From Hygrocybe punicea (lineage: Eukaryota; Basidiomycota; Agaricomycetes; Agaricales; Hygrophoraceae): 64,000 nt of DNA. The notes beneath the pieces were generated by a model. It did no database searches, had not been told where the DNA came from, and was given only the letters and a program-made list of their open reading frames with translations. The stretch spans positions 4,402,001-4,466,000 of the forward strand of contig OY744473.1 in assembly GCA_963556145.1 (NCBI GenBank), read 5' to 3'. Numbering within the stretch: the stretch's first letter is position 1; every line of letters begins with the position of its first letter. The translations under genes and the position numbers were made by a program. This document shows positions 35,453-46,488 of the stretch, piece by piece.

Positions 35453-37029
35453 TTATTCCCTTCTCCCTTCGTCGAGTTTGGTGTCGATTAGGTCGAGTTG
35501 ACCAAGGATATGGGCCTGGTTCGCGCTTAGTCGATTTAGCTCCTTTGTCCAACGGGTTAGTTTCGTATGGATCTCCGTGACGTATTCCGAGAGGCCATCC
35601 GTGATCACCGATATCTCCCTCTGCGTTTCCGTCGTCATCTTGCGCATTGCCCAGACGTGGTCGCTGATTCCGGCTCTGATCCGCGGGTGCTTGAACGGAT
35701 TTCCTCATCTCCCGTTGTCCCGCTCTGATTCCATATCCGGTTCGACGTCGGTCAACGTCCGCTTACTTGTCGACGCCTCTCCAGTCCGTAACCTAGGCTT
35801 CCTCACGGGCTTTGGTATTTTCTTCGCGACGACCTTTCTCTTTGGACTACCCGCCTTCGCCTTCCCTTTCCTTTCCGCTTTTCCAGTTCCGGTGGCCAGT
35901 CCCTTCGTCGACAGTCTGCAACGTCGTTTAAGCCTTTTGCAACGGTCACACACGTACCCTTCGATTCCGCGACAAACCGCGTTGGCGGTCACGCACGCAT
36001 CGCATTGCTGGATCCAGAACGACTGCATATACTATGGATTAGTTAGGCACAATGGATATACGAGTCTGCGAGATATCACTTACCCCCGGAATCTTTCCCT
36101 TCGGTTCCGCATCCTCGTTCCCGCCCGCATTCAAGAAGTTGTCACCGCTGTTGTGGTCCCTGTGAACAGTCTCGTCGTCCTGGTTGACCCTCTTATCCCG
36201 GTTGAGCTTTTTGTTTTTGATCGCGTTAAGTGCTTGAAGCCTCTCATACTTTCGTAGTTGCTGATCGGACCAGGTGCCCTCCTCGTCCTCGTTTCCGTGA
36301 TTGCTGGTTTGTGCGGTCTCCTCCCGGTCCCTTTCCGTGGCTGCATTATCCCTTTTTGCTGCCTCTGCCGCCTTCGCCCTTTCCGCCTCCTCGATCCGCT
36401 TCTCCGCCTCCGCCCTCCTATTCATCTCCTCTTCGTATTGTCGCGATTCCTCTGCCCATTTCCGCTCGATCCTTTCTGCCTCCTCGACCCGTTGTTTCCT
36501 CGCTTCCTCCTCCTTTTCCTCCTGCAACCGTACAGCTTCCCGACGCCTCGCCTCTTTCCGTTCCCGTTCGTAGTCTTCCCAGCTCCGCAACCACTCCTCG
36601 ACCTCCACCACCATCTCTCCACCCATCGAGAAATCCCTTGGTTCCGTCACGTCGATTCCATTGTCCCAGATGTCTGTCAAGATTCCCCTGTAGTTCCGCT
36701 GCCAGGTATCGTTAGTTCATGCCGTTTACAGAAACGGGATCTCTTACCATGGCCTGTCGTCGTCTCACCACCCATTGCCGTGCTTCGTTCTCGAATCCAT
36801 CACGTACAATATCGATTCTGGCCGCGTTGACTTCTAGTAACTTGGCTACGGTGCTCTCGAAGTCTTGCCGCGTTTCCACATCGAGATTGTTGAGGAATTT
36901 GTCATATTCCATCGACATCTGGTCTTGGTATTGATACTTGTTGGGTTTGTTGGGCTTGTTGAGGTTGTTGTCGAGATTGTTGAAAGTCGTGTTGAAAAGT
37001 TTTCTTGTTTGTATTTGTTGCCCCATCAT
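35453..37029 (-). CDS. antisense three-exon cargo gene: coiled coil plus Cys-cluster protein
   Basis: Exons 37029-36748, 36698-36084 and 36022-35705 join in phase 0 through GT-AG introns of 49 and 61 bp (RQAM|RNYRG and KIPG|SFWIQQ). The start is MMGQQIQTRKLFNTTF. A long Glu/Arg/Lys-rich coiled coil (about residues 130-230) precedes CDACVTANAVC and CDRCKRLKRRC, a paired-cysteine cluster resembling fungal zinc-cluster modules. A Lys-rich basic stretch follows. A TGA at 35705-35707 interrupts the frame; the same frame continues with HPRIRAGISDHVWAMRK to 35453, suggesting CGA to TGA decay. The gene runs opposite to the gag and occupies the position of pol. The role is unknown: it could be DNA-binding cargo of the element. 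Confidence 0.65.
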
Positions 37030-37331
37030 GTGACCGTTGTTCCTTTATCCAGCCGTTTCGCCCCACCCTCTTTCAGTAGCTCCGGACCACTGCTTCCCGA
37101 CGCTTTGATACCCGCCGGCTTCGATCTCGTTCACGTTGTACTCTCGTTTCCGCCCGTTTTCGACATCGCCTCCGCTCATTTATTCCCACGACCCTGGTAT
37201 CTTCGTTATTTCGTATGGATTGACCAGGGATGGTCTCTATCTGAGTCCTGACCGGATGTAGAGGCTCCGGGCCGTCTGGACCCAAATCCTCTTCATATCC
37301 CACTTCGTCCCCGTCCATTCCCATTCAGGTA

Positions 37332-38467
37332 TAGGCAATGACACGGGTATACCCGTGGGTGTCCCGAGGCCAACCCGTACCCGGACCCGCTCCAACCCGT
37401 ACCCGTCTACCCACGGGTCTTTTTTCAGCGGGTAGATGGCGGGTAGCGGCGGGTCGGGTACGGGTATTGACCCGCACAGGAAACCTGGCAGGTTCCAGCC
37501 CACATCTACCTCGCGTCACTGACACGCATGTCAATTGACGTGGCGCTGTGCAAACGCGAGGATTGGGGGGGCTGGGAACCATGCGACGGGTTGGGTTCTC
37601 GTGGGCGAGAGACCCTCCCCCATTGTATCCGTCTCCTCATTCCCCACACCATCTCCCATTCTCCCCTCCCTCTCATCCTCCTCCGTCGTCGCGTACGCGT
37701 CAGCTCACGTTTTGACACCGTTTAGCCTTGGCGTTCACAGTTGCGGCGTCTGGACGGCGGCATCGTGATTGTGGGCACGTGTGGGCATGTACTTGGGGGG
37801 GGGAACGGGGTCTGGGGCATGTTTGGGCACATTCTATTGCACGGGCACGGGCTTTGGGGCCTGTGTGGGCGTCAAATGGTCGGGTGTTGTGAGACCGCAG
37901 TCTGGGACGCGTTTGAACGTGTTTTCTTGCACGGGTGCGGGGTTTGGGGCTGGGGTGGGACTTGAGATGCGTTCGGACACGTTTTGCAGCGGGGACGGTG
38001 TGTTTGGGGCTGACGCGGGCGCGTGATGTGTCTCCCGTTGGGTTTTGGGCACGGGGGTTCGCGTTGGGGCACTATTTGATGACGGGGTGTCGTGCAACGC
38101 AGTTGCTGTTGCTTCTTGCAGTGGGCGTGTAGGGACACGGTTTCGCGCGAGGATGGGGCCGTTTGGCAGGCGGTTGGTGTTGTGTTGACACGGAAGTGGT
38201 GGCTATCGGCTTCATCTGTGTTGTCGCAGATGCGTGCATGCGTGGGGCAGCCTGTGGGGGCGCGGATGCATTGCTGGGTCTCGTTGTTGACGCCGGTATT
38301 TGTCGTGAAGCTGTGTGGCTCTGTTTGGGCCGGTACCTGCAGGTATACCAAGACCCGCGGTCATGGGTATGGGTTTTGCCCGGGTCCAAAAAGGTAACCC
38401 GTACCTGTACCCAGCAGTACCTGTACCCGCAACCCGCGCGGGTTACCCGTACCCGTGTCATTGCCTA
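37332..38467. mobile_element. non-autonomous hAT element D (1136 bp)
   Basis: 8-bp duplication ttcaggta (37324-37331 and 38468-38475). Perfect 18-bp ends TAGGCAATGACACGGGTA and its inverse. Subterminal ACCCGTA-type repeats, one dyad box, and a G/T-rich interior without a gene. Confidence 0.93.
37509..37561. repeat. conserved dyad box in hAT D
   Basis: cctcgcgtc ... tcaattga (37531-37538) ... aacgcgagg. Confidence 0.7.
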
Positions 38468-40445
38468 TTCAGGTATCATCAATTCTGCCCGATTCCGGTT
38501 CTCTCCGTCAATTCCGCTCTGGATTCCACCTCCGGAATCGTTCATACTCAAGATGCGATGTCTCTAACGACCCGGAATCACTACGTATATAGTTACATAT
38601 GATATATCTTCGTTTCCCATTACTTAGTACATAGCACCATTCCTCCTATACTCCGCTCCACTCCTATCCCATCAGTTACAGCCTTCGCTTGTAGTACATG
38701 GTTACTACAGCACAGGATCCCTCTCAGTAGTATAAAAGTAGCACATTTATACTACAAACAAGATATAAAATATTACAGGTTATCACTCCCCTTCAGTTCT
38801 ATTTCTTAGTCCACTATTCATATCACCCATATTAGTCTTCGTACTCCACTCCCTTCACTTTCCCTCTGATCCAGAACCCTGGATTCGGGTTGGATTGACT
38901 AGACTACATAGACACTAAACTCCTCTGATCACTTCTTAACTGATCACCCTTTTCGTAGATTCCCATTTCGGGTCTACAACAGAACTCGCTGTCACAACGT
39001 CTTCATACTGACAAAACTCTTCTTCAATTTTAAAATTCAACAAGGTCACTTGGGGCCGCACTGCAACGCTTTCTAAGAACAACTTGCAGATTCTACGTTA
39101 CAAAGGAGCTACCAAAGGAAGAAGCAGGTGGGCAAAGAAAAGCAGCTTTGGTGGCCAAGGAGGTGGCCAAGGGCACTTCAAAGGGCCCAGGTATGTCAGA
39201 AGCAAAAGGCAAGAGCAAAGCTGGTCCACATTGGAAGTACCTCAACCTTGCCACCTATAAGCTCCATTCCCTTGGTGATTATGTCAGTACAATTCATCAA
39301 TTTGGCCCAACCAACAATTATACTACTCAAGTGGTGAGTTTTCTAATATTAAATAGGTTTAACATTCAAATCCATTCATAGGGCAAGCTGGAACACCGCC
39401 GTGTCAAGCAATTCTATGGACTAATGAACAAAAACAACTACAAGTTCCAGATTGTGAGACACCAATGACGACAGGCACTTTTGCGAGGAATCAAACAGCA
39501 CGAAGAGGATTTTAAAAAGGCAGCTGAAGCAACTGGATTGCCAGAGAACTGTGCTGAAGTTTCACTGGCATTTACTGACAATGAACCACTTCCTTTCACT
39601 TCACCTAAGGATCACCACCATATTTCCGACTCTCAGCATTACTATGACAATCTAACACAATGGCTTAGCAAGAAGCAAAATGATCAGGCACTCAAGGTAG
39701 TTTCCTTTGGATCTATTGTATTGTGTGTTGACGTGTAACAACATTCAGAACTTCATCCCACAGCTCAAAGACCACCTACTTGCACGCATCACACACTGTC
39801 CCTATGATGGTGACGAGCAAATTTTCCCAGATGCTGAATGTGACAAATTGAGGTTTATCAACAATCGCATCTATCAACACAAAGTTGTACGCATCAACTA
39901 CACGACGTACGATATGCACCGTGATCAAGATTCCATCAACCCTCAGACACACCCTGACATCATGGTCCCTGCACATGAAGACAAGGATGACACTGATCCA
40001 CATCCATATTGGTATGCTCGTGTCATTGGTGTTTTTCACATCAACATTAGGCACACTGCCCTGGCTGAAGCACGGAGAATGGAGTTTTTGTGGGTACGGT
40101 GGTTCGGTCATGACCTCAGTTTGCCCAGGCCTGGAGACTGAGCTGGATCGCTTGAATGGCACAACGAGCAAGAAACACATGTGAGCATTAATGGAGTCTA
40201 CCAATCTTGCACCCAAGGAAGAGGGCAAGGCATACAATGTCGCCTTGGAGAGGGAAGGTGAGGATGTAGAACAAGAAGAACAAGACTATGGCTACTGTGA
40301 GGCCAGCGATGACGAAAATGAAGGCAACAGAAATGAAGGCGACAATGGCGCAGTCTCAGAGGACATGAACTTGGGACCTGAGGATGGAGAAGACAATGAT
40401 GGGATTGAGGATTTGTATTATACAGAGGGGTATGCATGGCTTTAA

Positions 40446-40600
40446 TGGACTCAGATTGTCTACTGCAGCCTGCTCAGCCCCCCTTGCCAGTGCACCGTAA
40501 TATATTGTACCGACAGCCTGACATAGGAATGCAAGAAGCTCCCTGACATCCCATGTATAATAATGTCAATGCCTTCCTGCGCTTTCACTTAGAAGAAACT
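40446..40600. other. 3' flank of the Plavaka gene
   Basis: Short stretch without recognised feature, cut by the Ngaro insertion. Confidence 0.4.
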
Positions 40601-41222
40601 CTTTGAGAGTCCATTATGGTGAAGCTTAGATTGCAAGGTAAAAGAGAGGTAGGAAGGTGCAAGGCAGAGTAGCCACTTGTAAGAATTGGGGGAAGGAAAG
40701 AGTGAGTGAAGATAGGGTTGGGTGAAAGCCAGAGGGCTTCCTGGCCCCGAGAAGGATGGTTCTGTCTGTGGGAAGGAACCGATGTCAGCAGTGAGGGTGG
40801 GATGGGCCACCCTGCAGGGTTCAGATCACAGGAGGAAACATACTTGTCTGGGCAGCAGTTAGGAACTCTGAGGTGCAGGAAGAGGCAGGGCAAGAAGGGG
40901 AGTGGTGGGCAGATGAAGAAACAAGTCGCAACGACGATGACAGCAGGACACAGAGTGTTGACTCCACGTCACACCTGTCACTCACTCAAAGACCATTTCT
41001 TATGTCACACTCGTACCTCGCTTTGTCTTAAGCTTGCGATCTTTGAGAGTCCATTATGGTGAAGCTTAGATTGCAAGGTAGAAGAGAGGTAGGAAGGTGC
41101 AAGGCAAAGTAGCTACTTGTAAGAATTGGGGAAGGAAAAAGTGAGTGAAGAGAGGGTTGGGTGAAAGCAAGAGGGCTTCCCGGCCCTGAGAAGAATGGTT
41201 CTGTCTGTGGGAAGGAACAGAT
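40601..41222 (-). repeat. Ngaro terminal block B1-A2-B2 (split direct repeats)
   Basis: B1 (41041-41222) and B2 (40601-40781) both begin ctttgagagtccattatgg on the plus strand and stay similar for ~180 bp. A2 (40921-41040) matches A1 at 51355-51472 (both with gacagcaggacacagagtg). Confidence 0.88.
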
Positions 41223-42061
41223 GTGAGCAGCGAATCCCAGTACCTTGGTAGGAGGACGACGATGCATCGAGCAAGCATCAGTTCCCATTTTTTAGGAGAT
41301 GGCTGAGAAAAGGGACTCACAAAACATTTTAGCGGACTGGAGGCATAGTGAGACAGATGAAGCTATCATGCAGGGCAGGAATGGCTTGTAATGTAAGGGG
41401 CCATGATCTGTGCATGTTTTCTTAGGTGTAGGAGGAATGAGTCACTGGCTCAGTGCCCCTTGACCTTCATGACCTCAAAGGGGATGCCTCAAAGGAGGTA
41501 TTCCAAAGTCGAGCCTATGCAGATGCCGTGGCCTTGGAGAGGGTCTACATTCAACCTGCATGCTGCCTTGGCTAGGCACTCCAACATTTTGGATTTGGTG
41601 AGGGCTCAGAAGCCCTTGCCATGGTGGTAAGCAAAGAGAGGGCCATCTGCAGGGGGTTGGTTTAACTGGAGGTGATTATTCAAGGCTGCTTCAGGGTCTG
41701 AGCTGCCGAGTTGTCTTGCCCAGGAGACATCTTCCCCAGAGGAGGAGGTTTTTGTGCGGGAGAGGTGGAAGGAGGTCATTTCCAGGTTGTTGCGATCACG
41801 GACTGAGGTGATGTGGGCTGGTGTGATGTGGGTTGAGCTGTGAAAGGTCCCCAGCTTCAGGTTTTTTACCGTGAACTCACCAAGGTGGGCTGTTGAGTAG
41901 AAGGTTGTGGTGAGGCAGCTGAAGATGGCAGCATCGAGGGGGGCCGATAGGTTGAGCTGGAACCAGAGTGCCATGATGTAGTCGATGGTGAAGGGGAGAC
42001 AGGGTTTCCTTTTGGATGAGGTAGGGCAGAGGGCATTAGTGGCCTTCAGGATACCTTGCAT

Positions 42062-42964
42062 TGTAGAGGGTCGACGTCCCTCTGAGTCCGTATCCTCGAT
42101 ATATCACGAATCCGGACAAACCCGATGCCTCTATTCAACTCGCATTCGAACCCGACGTAACCCGACGCAACCCGACGTGATGTGACATGATGTGACCCGA
42201 CGTGACCGATGTAACCCGACACATGCCGCTTTGTCACAGCCGCTTTCGGACCAAATCCGGCAGCCTCAAACGCCTCGGAGTTCCAATTCTAGAAGATGGA
42301 TCTCATCAGAGTCAATCCCCGACTTCAGACTTACCATATTTATGCATCCTGTCATCCTTTCGGAGATATGTAGGACATTTTCCATCTTTTTCATGGATAT
42401 TCGTTTTCCCCTCCATATTCCTGTCCTCGTCGCTTTGCAACCCCCCTTTCCACATCCCCATTCCATCTTTTCTTTGTAGTATCTATCGGCCGAAATAGAC
42501 ATGTCCAAAAGTAGCTACACACTCCTTTACTATAAAAACGGTCCCCAACGACCGTACAAAAAGAGATACCATTAGTCCCTGTTTCCCTCATAGTCAGAAT
42601 CCTTTTAATCCCTTCAAATGCTTGTCCACGTGGACCCTTAGCTTTTTATAGTTCACCTCGTTGTCTTTATCACTGTTCCCGTATATTTGTTCATTGTTTC
42701 TGACCCGACCTGACCCGACCCGCCATACCCGACATCGTTGGCATCGTCGGGTTCTTCGTTATTTGTCCATTTTCACTCCGTTCATCGCCGGATTCGTCGT
42801 TATTAGTCCAGTTTTACGCAGCGGCTTTACTTTTACTAACATTCCCTTCCTTTTACTACTATTCCCGACACTGATTTATCCAGTCACTTCTACGCTGACA
42901 CACAGGTTAGGATCTTTATTTTATCTTTATATAGTTCCGAAGCCACCAAGAACCCGCATCTACA
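42062..42964 (+). mobile_element. solo LTR (903 bp) in the Ngaro recombinase
   Basis: Ends TGTAGAGGGTCGACG and CCCGCATCTACA, flanked by gcat (42058-42061) and gcgt (42965-42968), a 4-bp duplication with one CpG-type change. A TATA-like ctataaaaacgg lies near 42529. Removing it restores the recombinase frame (NNLET / QGILKATNAL). It is a different subfamily from the 31833 element. Confidence 0.75.
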
Positions 42965-43168
42965 GCGTTTCGAGGTTGTTTGGGTGCCAGGGGATGCCGT
43001 GGATGATATGCCAAGCCCAGACCCCGTAAAGGTAGTTGCCAATGGACTTGGTGGCATAGGAGCCTGTGAGGGTGGTAGTGAAGGCGGACAGCACAACACT
43101 GCTGGCCAGGGCCCATTGGGATTCTGGAAGGTTCTTTTTGTCGCAGAAGACATGAAAGAGGAGGAGAC

Positions 43169-46100
43169 AGGTGTAGTAGATGTGCCTGGGCTGTCATGTG
43201 ACCCAGTTCCCACGATCGACCTTAGTCAGTAGGTGTCCTGATGTAGTAGACAGTCTGACCCTTTGACATTGACTCTGTTCCACACGATTCTGGCGTGAGC
43301 ACCCTGAGAGGTCCCTCGGGACCTCTCCATCGTGGTGATGAGAGTGTCTTTGACTCACTGATGCCTTTCTTTTTCTGGATTTTCTCCTCCTTTTACCTTT
43401 CTTGCTGGTTTTTCTCATGAGACGACTCTTTTCAGCCTCACCACCCATCGCTTGCGCAACCCCAGACCCAGGACCATTCCCCGCACCGTCATTCAACGTC
43501 GTACGGCCCCACCGTGCCCCATGTCACCTCAAGAGCGCCGTCAACCCCGTTTTTTGACGTCTCAAGACCCACTGGCGTTTTGCCACGTCATCACCTTCGA
43601 CCCCCCGTTTTTCATTTCTTTTTTGTCTTATTTCACGATTCCCAGCCCCGGGCAGGCTTATCCAACCCCACGACCCCCGTTCAACATACCAGAGCTCCGC
43701 GCTCACCTACACTGCTTCAAATCAGTGGCCGCCGGCCTTTTTGGTTACCCCATGGATCTGCCACGTCACCACTGTCAGATTCCCCGTTTTTCGTGTACCC
43801 CAGCCCAAACCCACACTCATTCAACCCCCTGTGCCCACGTTCCACCTGCCGGAACCCCCCGCTGTGCTTCATCGCCCCAAACGAACCCGCCCCGCCATGT
43901 TTGGACATCCCAGCACATTGCGCCACGTCACCGCGTTGCGACCCCGCATTCTCGTTATCCCCGGTACCGTACGGCTACACCGGACCCCCGCAGCCTTGCT
44001 CCATGTGCTAGAGCCCCACACCGCCTCTCGTTACCTCAAATGAGACCCCGCCACTGTTTTTTAGGCTCCCCAGCTGCATACCGCGTCGTTGCCACGTGCT
44101 CCCGCTTCCCAGCATAAATGGCCCCGCTTTCCAGCGTAAACGGCCACGCACCTGCTCGTGTAGCTCGCCGCACCCGCGCCTGATGCATTGGAGCACCCAG
44201 CTCACCTGGGCCACCGCTTTCCAGGCCCACTGTTACGGATGGCTTCTGCAGCGGGCTCCGGCAACAATCAACTTAACTAGGGATCGGATTCCAGAGGAGA
44301 GGAGAGCAGTTTTCATTGTTGCTTACAGCTAAGACAACACTGCTAAGAAGGAGGGGTCAAGGTCTATGTCATTGCGAGCCATGGGGGTTACCCAAAACAA
44401 GATGAGTCTGCCCCAAGAACCAGACTAAACGTAAAGAAAGGAAAAGAAGAAAAAGTCCGAACCAACAACAAGAACAGTATATATAGTGACTGGTCTTGAG
44501 GGGAGGTAAATAGAAATACAACCATGAAGCCACAACATGTCCAACTCTACCATGTGTTCACCATGAGGCGTACATGAGGCGTCCTCATGTCGATGTTCTT
44601 GCGATCCAACTGGAGGCCCGGGTGTCATTGAGGATAGAAGAGGTCCGGATGACTCGGATGATTTGTCATCGGATCATGTGACATGCAGAATTGCCAATTC
44701 GGGGTCTACACTTGCTGTAACGGGTAAGTGCACAGTTTGGCAAGTGCATTGCATTGTCGGGTTGAAGATGGGTATCGTCCAGTGTAGGATTGGTGATGAG
44801 AGTGTCTTGAGGTAGCAGGGACATAGCGACAAGGTCAGTATAAAGGAAAACAAAGGAATGTATGGAGGGAAAACCAACTAGGATGGTGGGATAGTCGAGG
44901 TCAGACATGTGAACAGCATAAGCTGTACCGGATGACGATGTCTGTGTCAATGACGTATCGAGGGGCGGTGTCTTGTCCTGTGTGTGGAACAACGTGGTCC
45001 ACCTGATGTCGGTATTTGTCCAAGAAAGGGTATCATTGTAAACGAGTGTTGGAGGTATCAAGATCATAGATGGAAAAGGATAAATGAACGTGGGTCCAGG
45101 TTTCGAGTCATGGCACGAGTGACAAGCTGTGGGAATAAGATGTCGGGTACTGCATCAAAGCGATGTCGTGTGAACAATATACGATAGGGGTTGGTTCACT
45201 GTTTGGGAAGTCGTATGGTCTGTGGTCGAAGTCCATGAATGTGCTTCGGCAATGGTCGGATTAGAGAGAACAGTGAAATGTCCTGTGATCGAGGATTGTT
45301 CAGAGTTCGCATGCAGGTGAGGAATGTCGTCAGATTGTCAGGGAGGATAATGGTAGGCACAGGGTATGAATATGGAAACCAAATGTCCGAGAATGGCAAA
45401 TGTCGATTATGTGTCGATATATTGTCAAGGTGGAAGTCGGATGTATCAATGGTGGAAGGGCGTCTATGCCAAAGATAGATCATGACAATGTAGAAACTGA
45501 TCAGGAAGGTGATGGCAATGCTGCCAATAACAATTACGGTAATAAGCTGTGTCGGGAGTACAGCCATTGTGAATCGGTTTGTCGTGGGATAGCATAAACA
45601 AGATATCGAAGGGAAAAGACAATGTCGGTGACGTCCGTCAGCAAGGAGACTATTCGGGTACAACAAGGTCACGTGGGATATGTCCATGGTCGGTCTGGAT
45701 TGTTCTAGAAGAAGGGACAAAAAGAGAACAAGAATAAGAAAATACAAGGATGTCCAAAAGAAGACAAAAGGTAAAAGGAAACAAAAAAGGAAGGTGTGCA
45801 GTGCAGAATCGTCATGGTGGGTATCAGAATGGGCATCGGGGTTGGAAGCGGAGTTGGAAACATAACACCCACCCTCTTTGCCGCACCGCTACTTCGTGGC
45901 CCCCACATTCCACACCCCCGGCCCTTGCAGCTTCGCGAGGCCCCCCGCGGACTCGCAACCGCTTCCCAGAGCTCACATGAAGAGGTCTCTCGACGCCGGC
46001 GCCCGCTCTAGCGCCCAGTATATATTTTCCTCCATCTCTTCGGTACACTATCTATACACTGCCCACAACATCGTCCCGTTCTATTTACCTATGCCCAACC

Positions 46101-46488
46101 ACCCAGCCTATTCATGGACTATGAGAGCCCACACCCTGCACCGCGATTGGTTTCGGACGACAATATTGTCCTGCTTCACGATATAAGGCCTCGACTGCGA
46201 CTTGGGGCATTCTGTAGGACCGGGAGTTGTGATTTGGAGATTGTTTTGGTCAGTTCTGTTTGGTTTTTGTTTTCTGTTTGTTAGCTGTTGGCGACGAGGG
46301 TGTCGCCATGAGGAGGAGGGGCACTTGTAGTAGATGTGCCTGGGCTGTCACGTGACCCAGTTCCCATGATCGACCTTAGTCAGTAGGTGTCCTGATGTAG
46401 TAGACAGTCTGATCCTTTGACATCGACTCTGTTCCACACGATTCTGGCATGAGCACCCTGAGAGGTCCCTTTGGACCTCTCCACCGGT
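43169..46488 (-). mobile_element. non-autonomous LTR element in the Ngaro recombinase
   Basis: Direct terminal repeats of ~160 bp (43169-43328 and 46327-46488) start TGGAGAGGTCC on the minus strand and end ATCTACTACA. They split the recombinase between TYGTG and LLLFHVFCD. Next to the 3' repeat, minus strand, is a purine-rich tract (about 43355-43405). A candidate primer-binding TGGCGACACCC lies at 46296-46306. The interior is C-rich on the plus strand with no retroviral motif. It contains the 1637-bp LTR copy B. Confidence 0.7.
44231..45867 (-). mobile_element. 1.64-kb LTR copy B (long-U3 LTR family)
   Basis: Flanked by the 5-bp duplication cccac (44226-44230 and 45868-45872). On the minus strand it begins TGTTATGTTTCC and ends CATCCGTAACA. 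A TATATATA box is at 44478-44485 (minus reading ACTATATATACTG). Upstream in element sense, one open frame (45747-45196) contains a ~27-residue hydrophobic segment (LPTQLITVIVIGSIAITF...). A second frame is 45067-44666. Of the three copies this one keeps Arg where the others have a stop after the membrane segment. Confidence 0.88.

Larger units (their letters stand above)
31833..38996 (+). mobile_element. Gypsy-type LTR element without visible reverse transcriptase
   Basis: Two LTRs (31833-32428; 37257-38996 including a 1.1-kb insertion) are flanked by the 4-bp duplication acgt (31829-31832 and 38997-39000). Removing the element restores the Plavaka frame. The interior has a gag gene, two hAT elements (33887-34949, and 37332-38467 in the 3' LTR) and an antisense intron-containing gene. 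I find no protease, reverse transcriptase, RNase H or integrase motif, so this looks like a non-autonomous element. Confidence 0.88.
37257..38996 (+). mobile_element. 3' LTR of the Gypsy-type element, interrupted by hAT D
   Basis: Sequence 37257-37331 and 38476-38996 is colinear with the 5' LTR. It is interrupted by 37332-38467 plus one copy of the target duplication, and ends CTCGCTGTCACA followed by acgt. Confidence 0.88.
29283..40445 (+). pseudogene. Plavaka-type (CACTA-related) transposase, split by a Gypsy-type element
   Basis: The N-terminal zinc-finger-like CRKTYSSTQGLKAHLRYC is followed by a Ser/Pro-rich linker. The core carries SLWPIYVFFGNLSKYFHGK, HYLAYIPKLPDTIQDYY and LMQAIWLLLLDDHFMHAYVH. 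Next come RFFTY-like QFFTYATDYPEK, CPCPCCLIKK, VPDLTHEFERGVW and FRMVPTFGRDTICWFG. The gene then stops at the LTR at 31833 and resumes at 39001 in the same frame (WHAYAKLR / LHTDKT). It continues with WKYLNLATYKLHSLGDYV, GKLEHRRVKQFYGLMNKNN, WYARVIGVFHINIRHTA and RRMEFLWVRWFG, and an acidic C-terminus ending at 40445. Several in-frame stops are present. This matches the Plavaka transposase family of basidiomycetes. Terminal repeats were not identified. Confidence 0.82.

Noticed and set aside
36230..36715. Plus-strand Pro/Ser/Phe-rich open frame
   Set aside because: It is the shadow of the Glu/Arg-rich coiled-coil exon on the minus strand, which has better composition and exact splice junctions.
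43452..44117. 221-residue Pro/His/Arg-rich open frame on the plus strand
   Set aside because: C-rich low-complexity DNA of a non-autonomous LTR element; overlapping frames are equally open and no motif is present.
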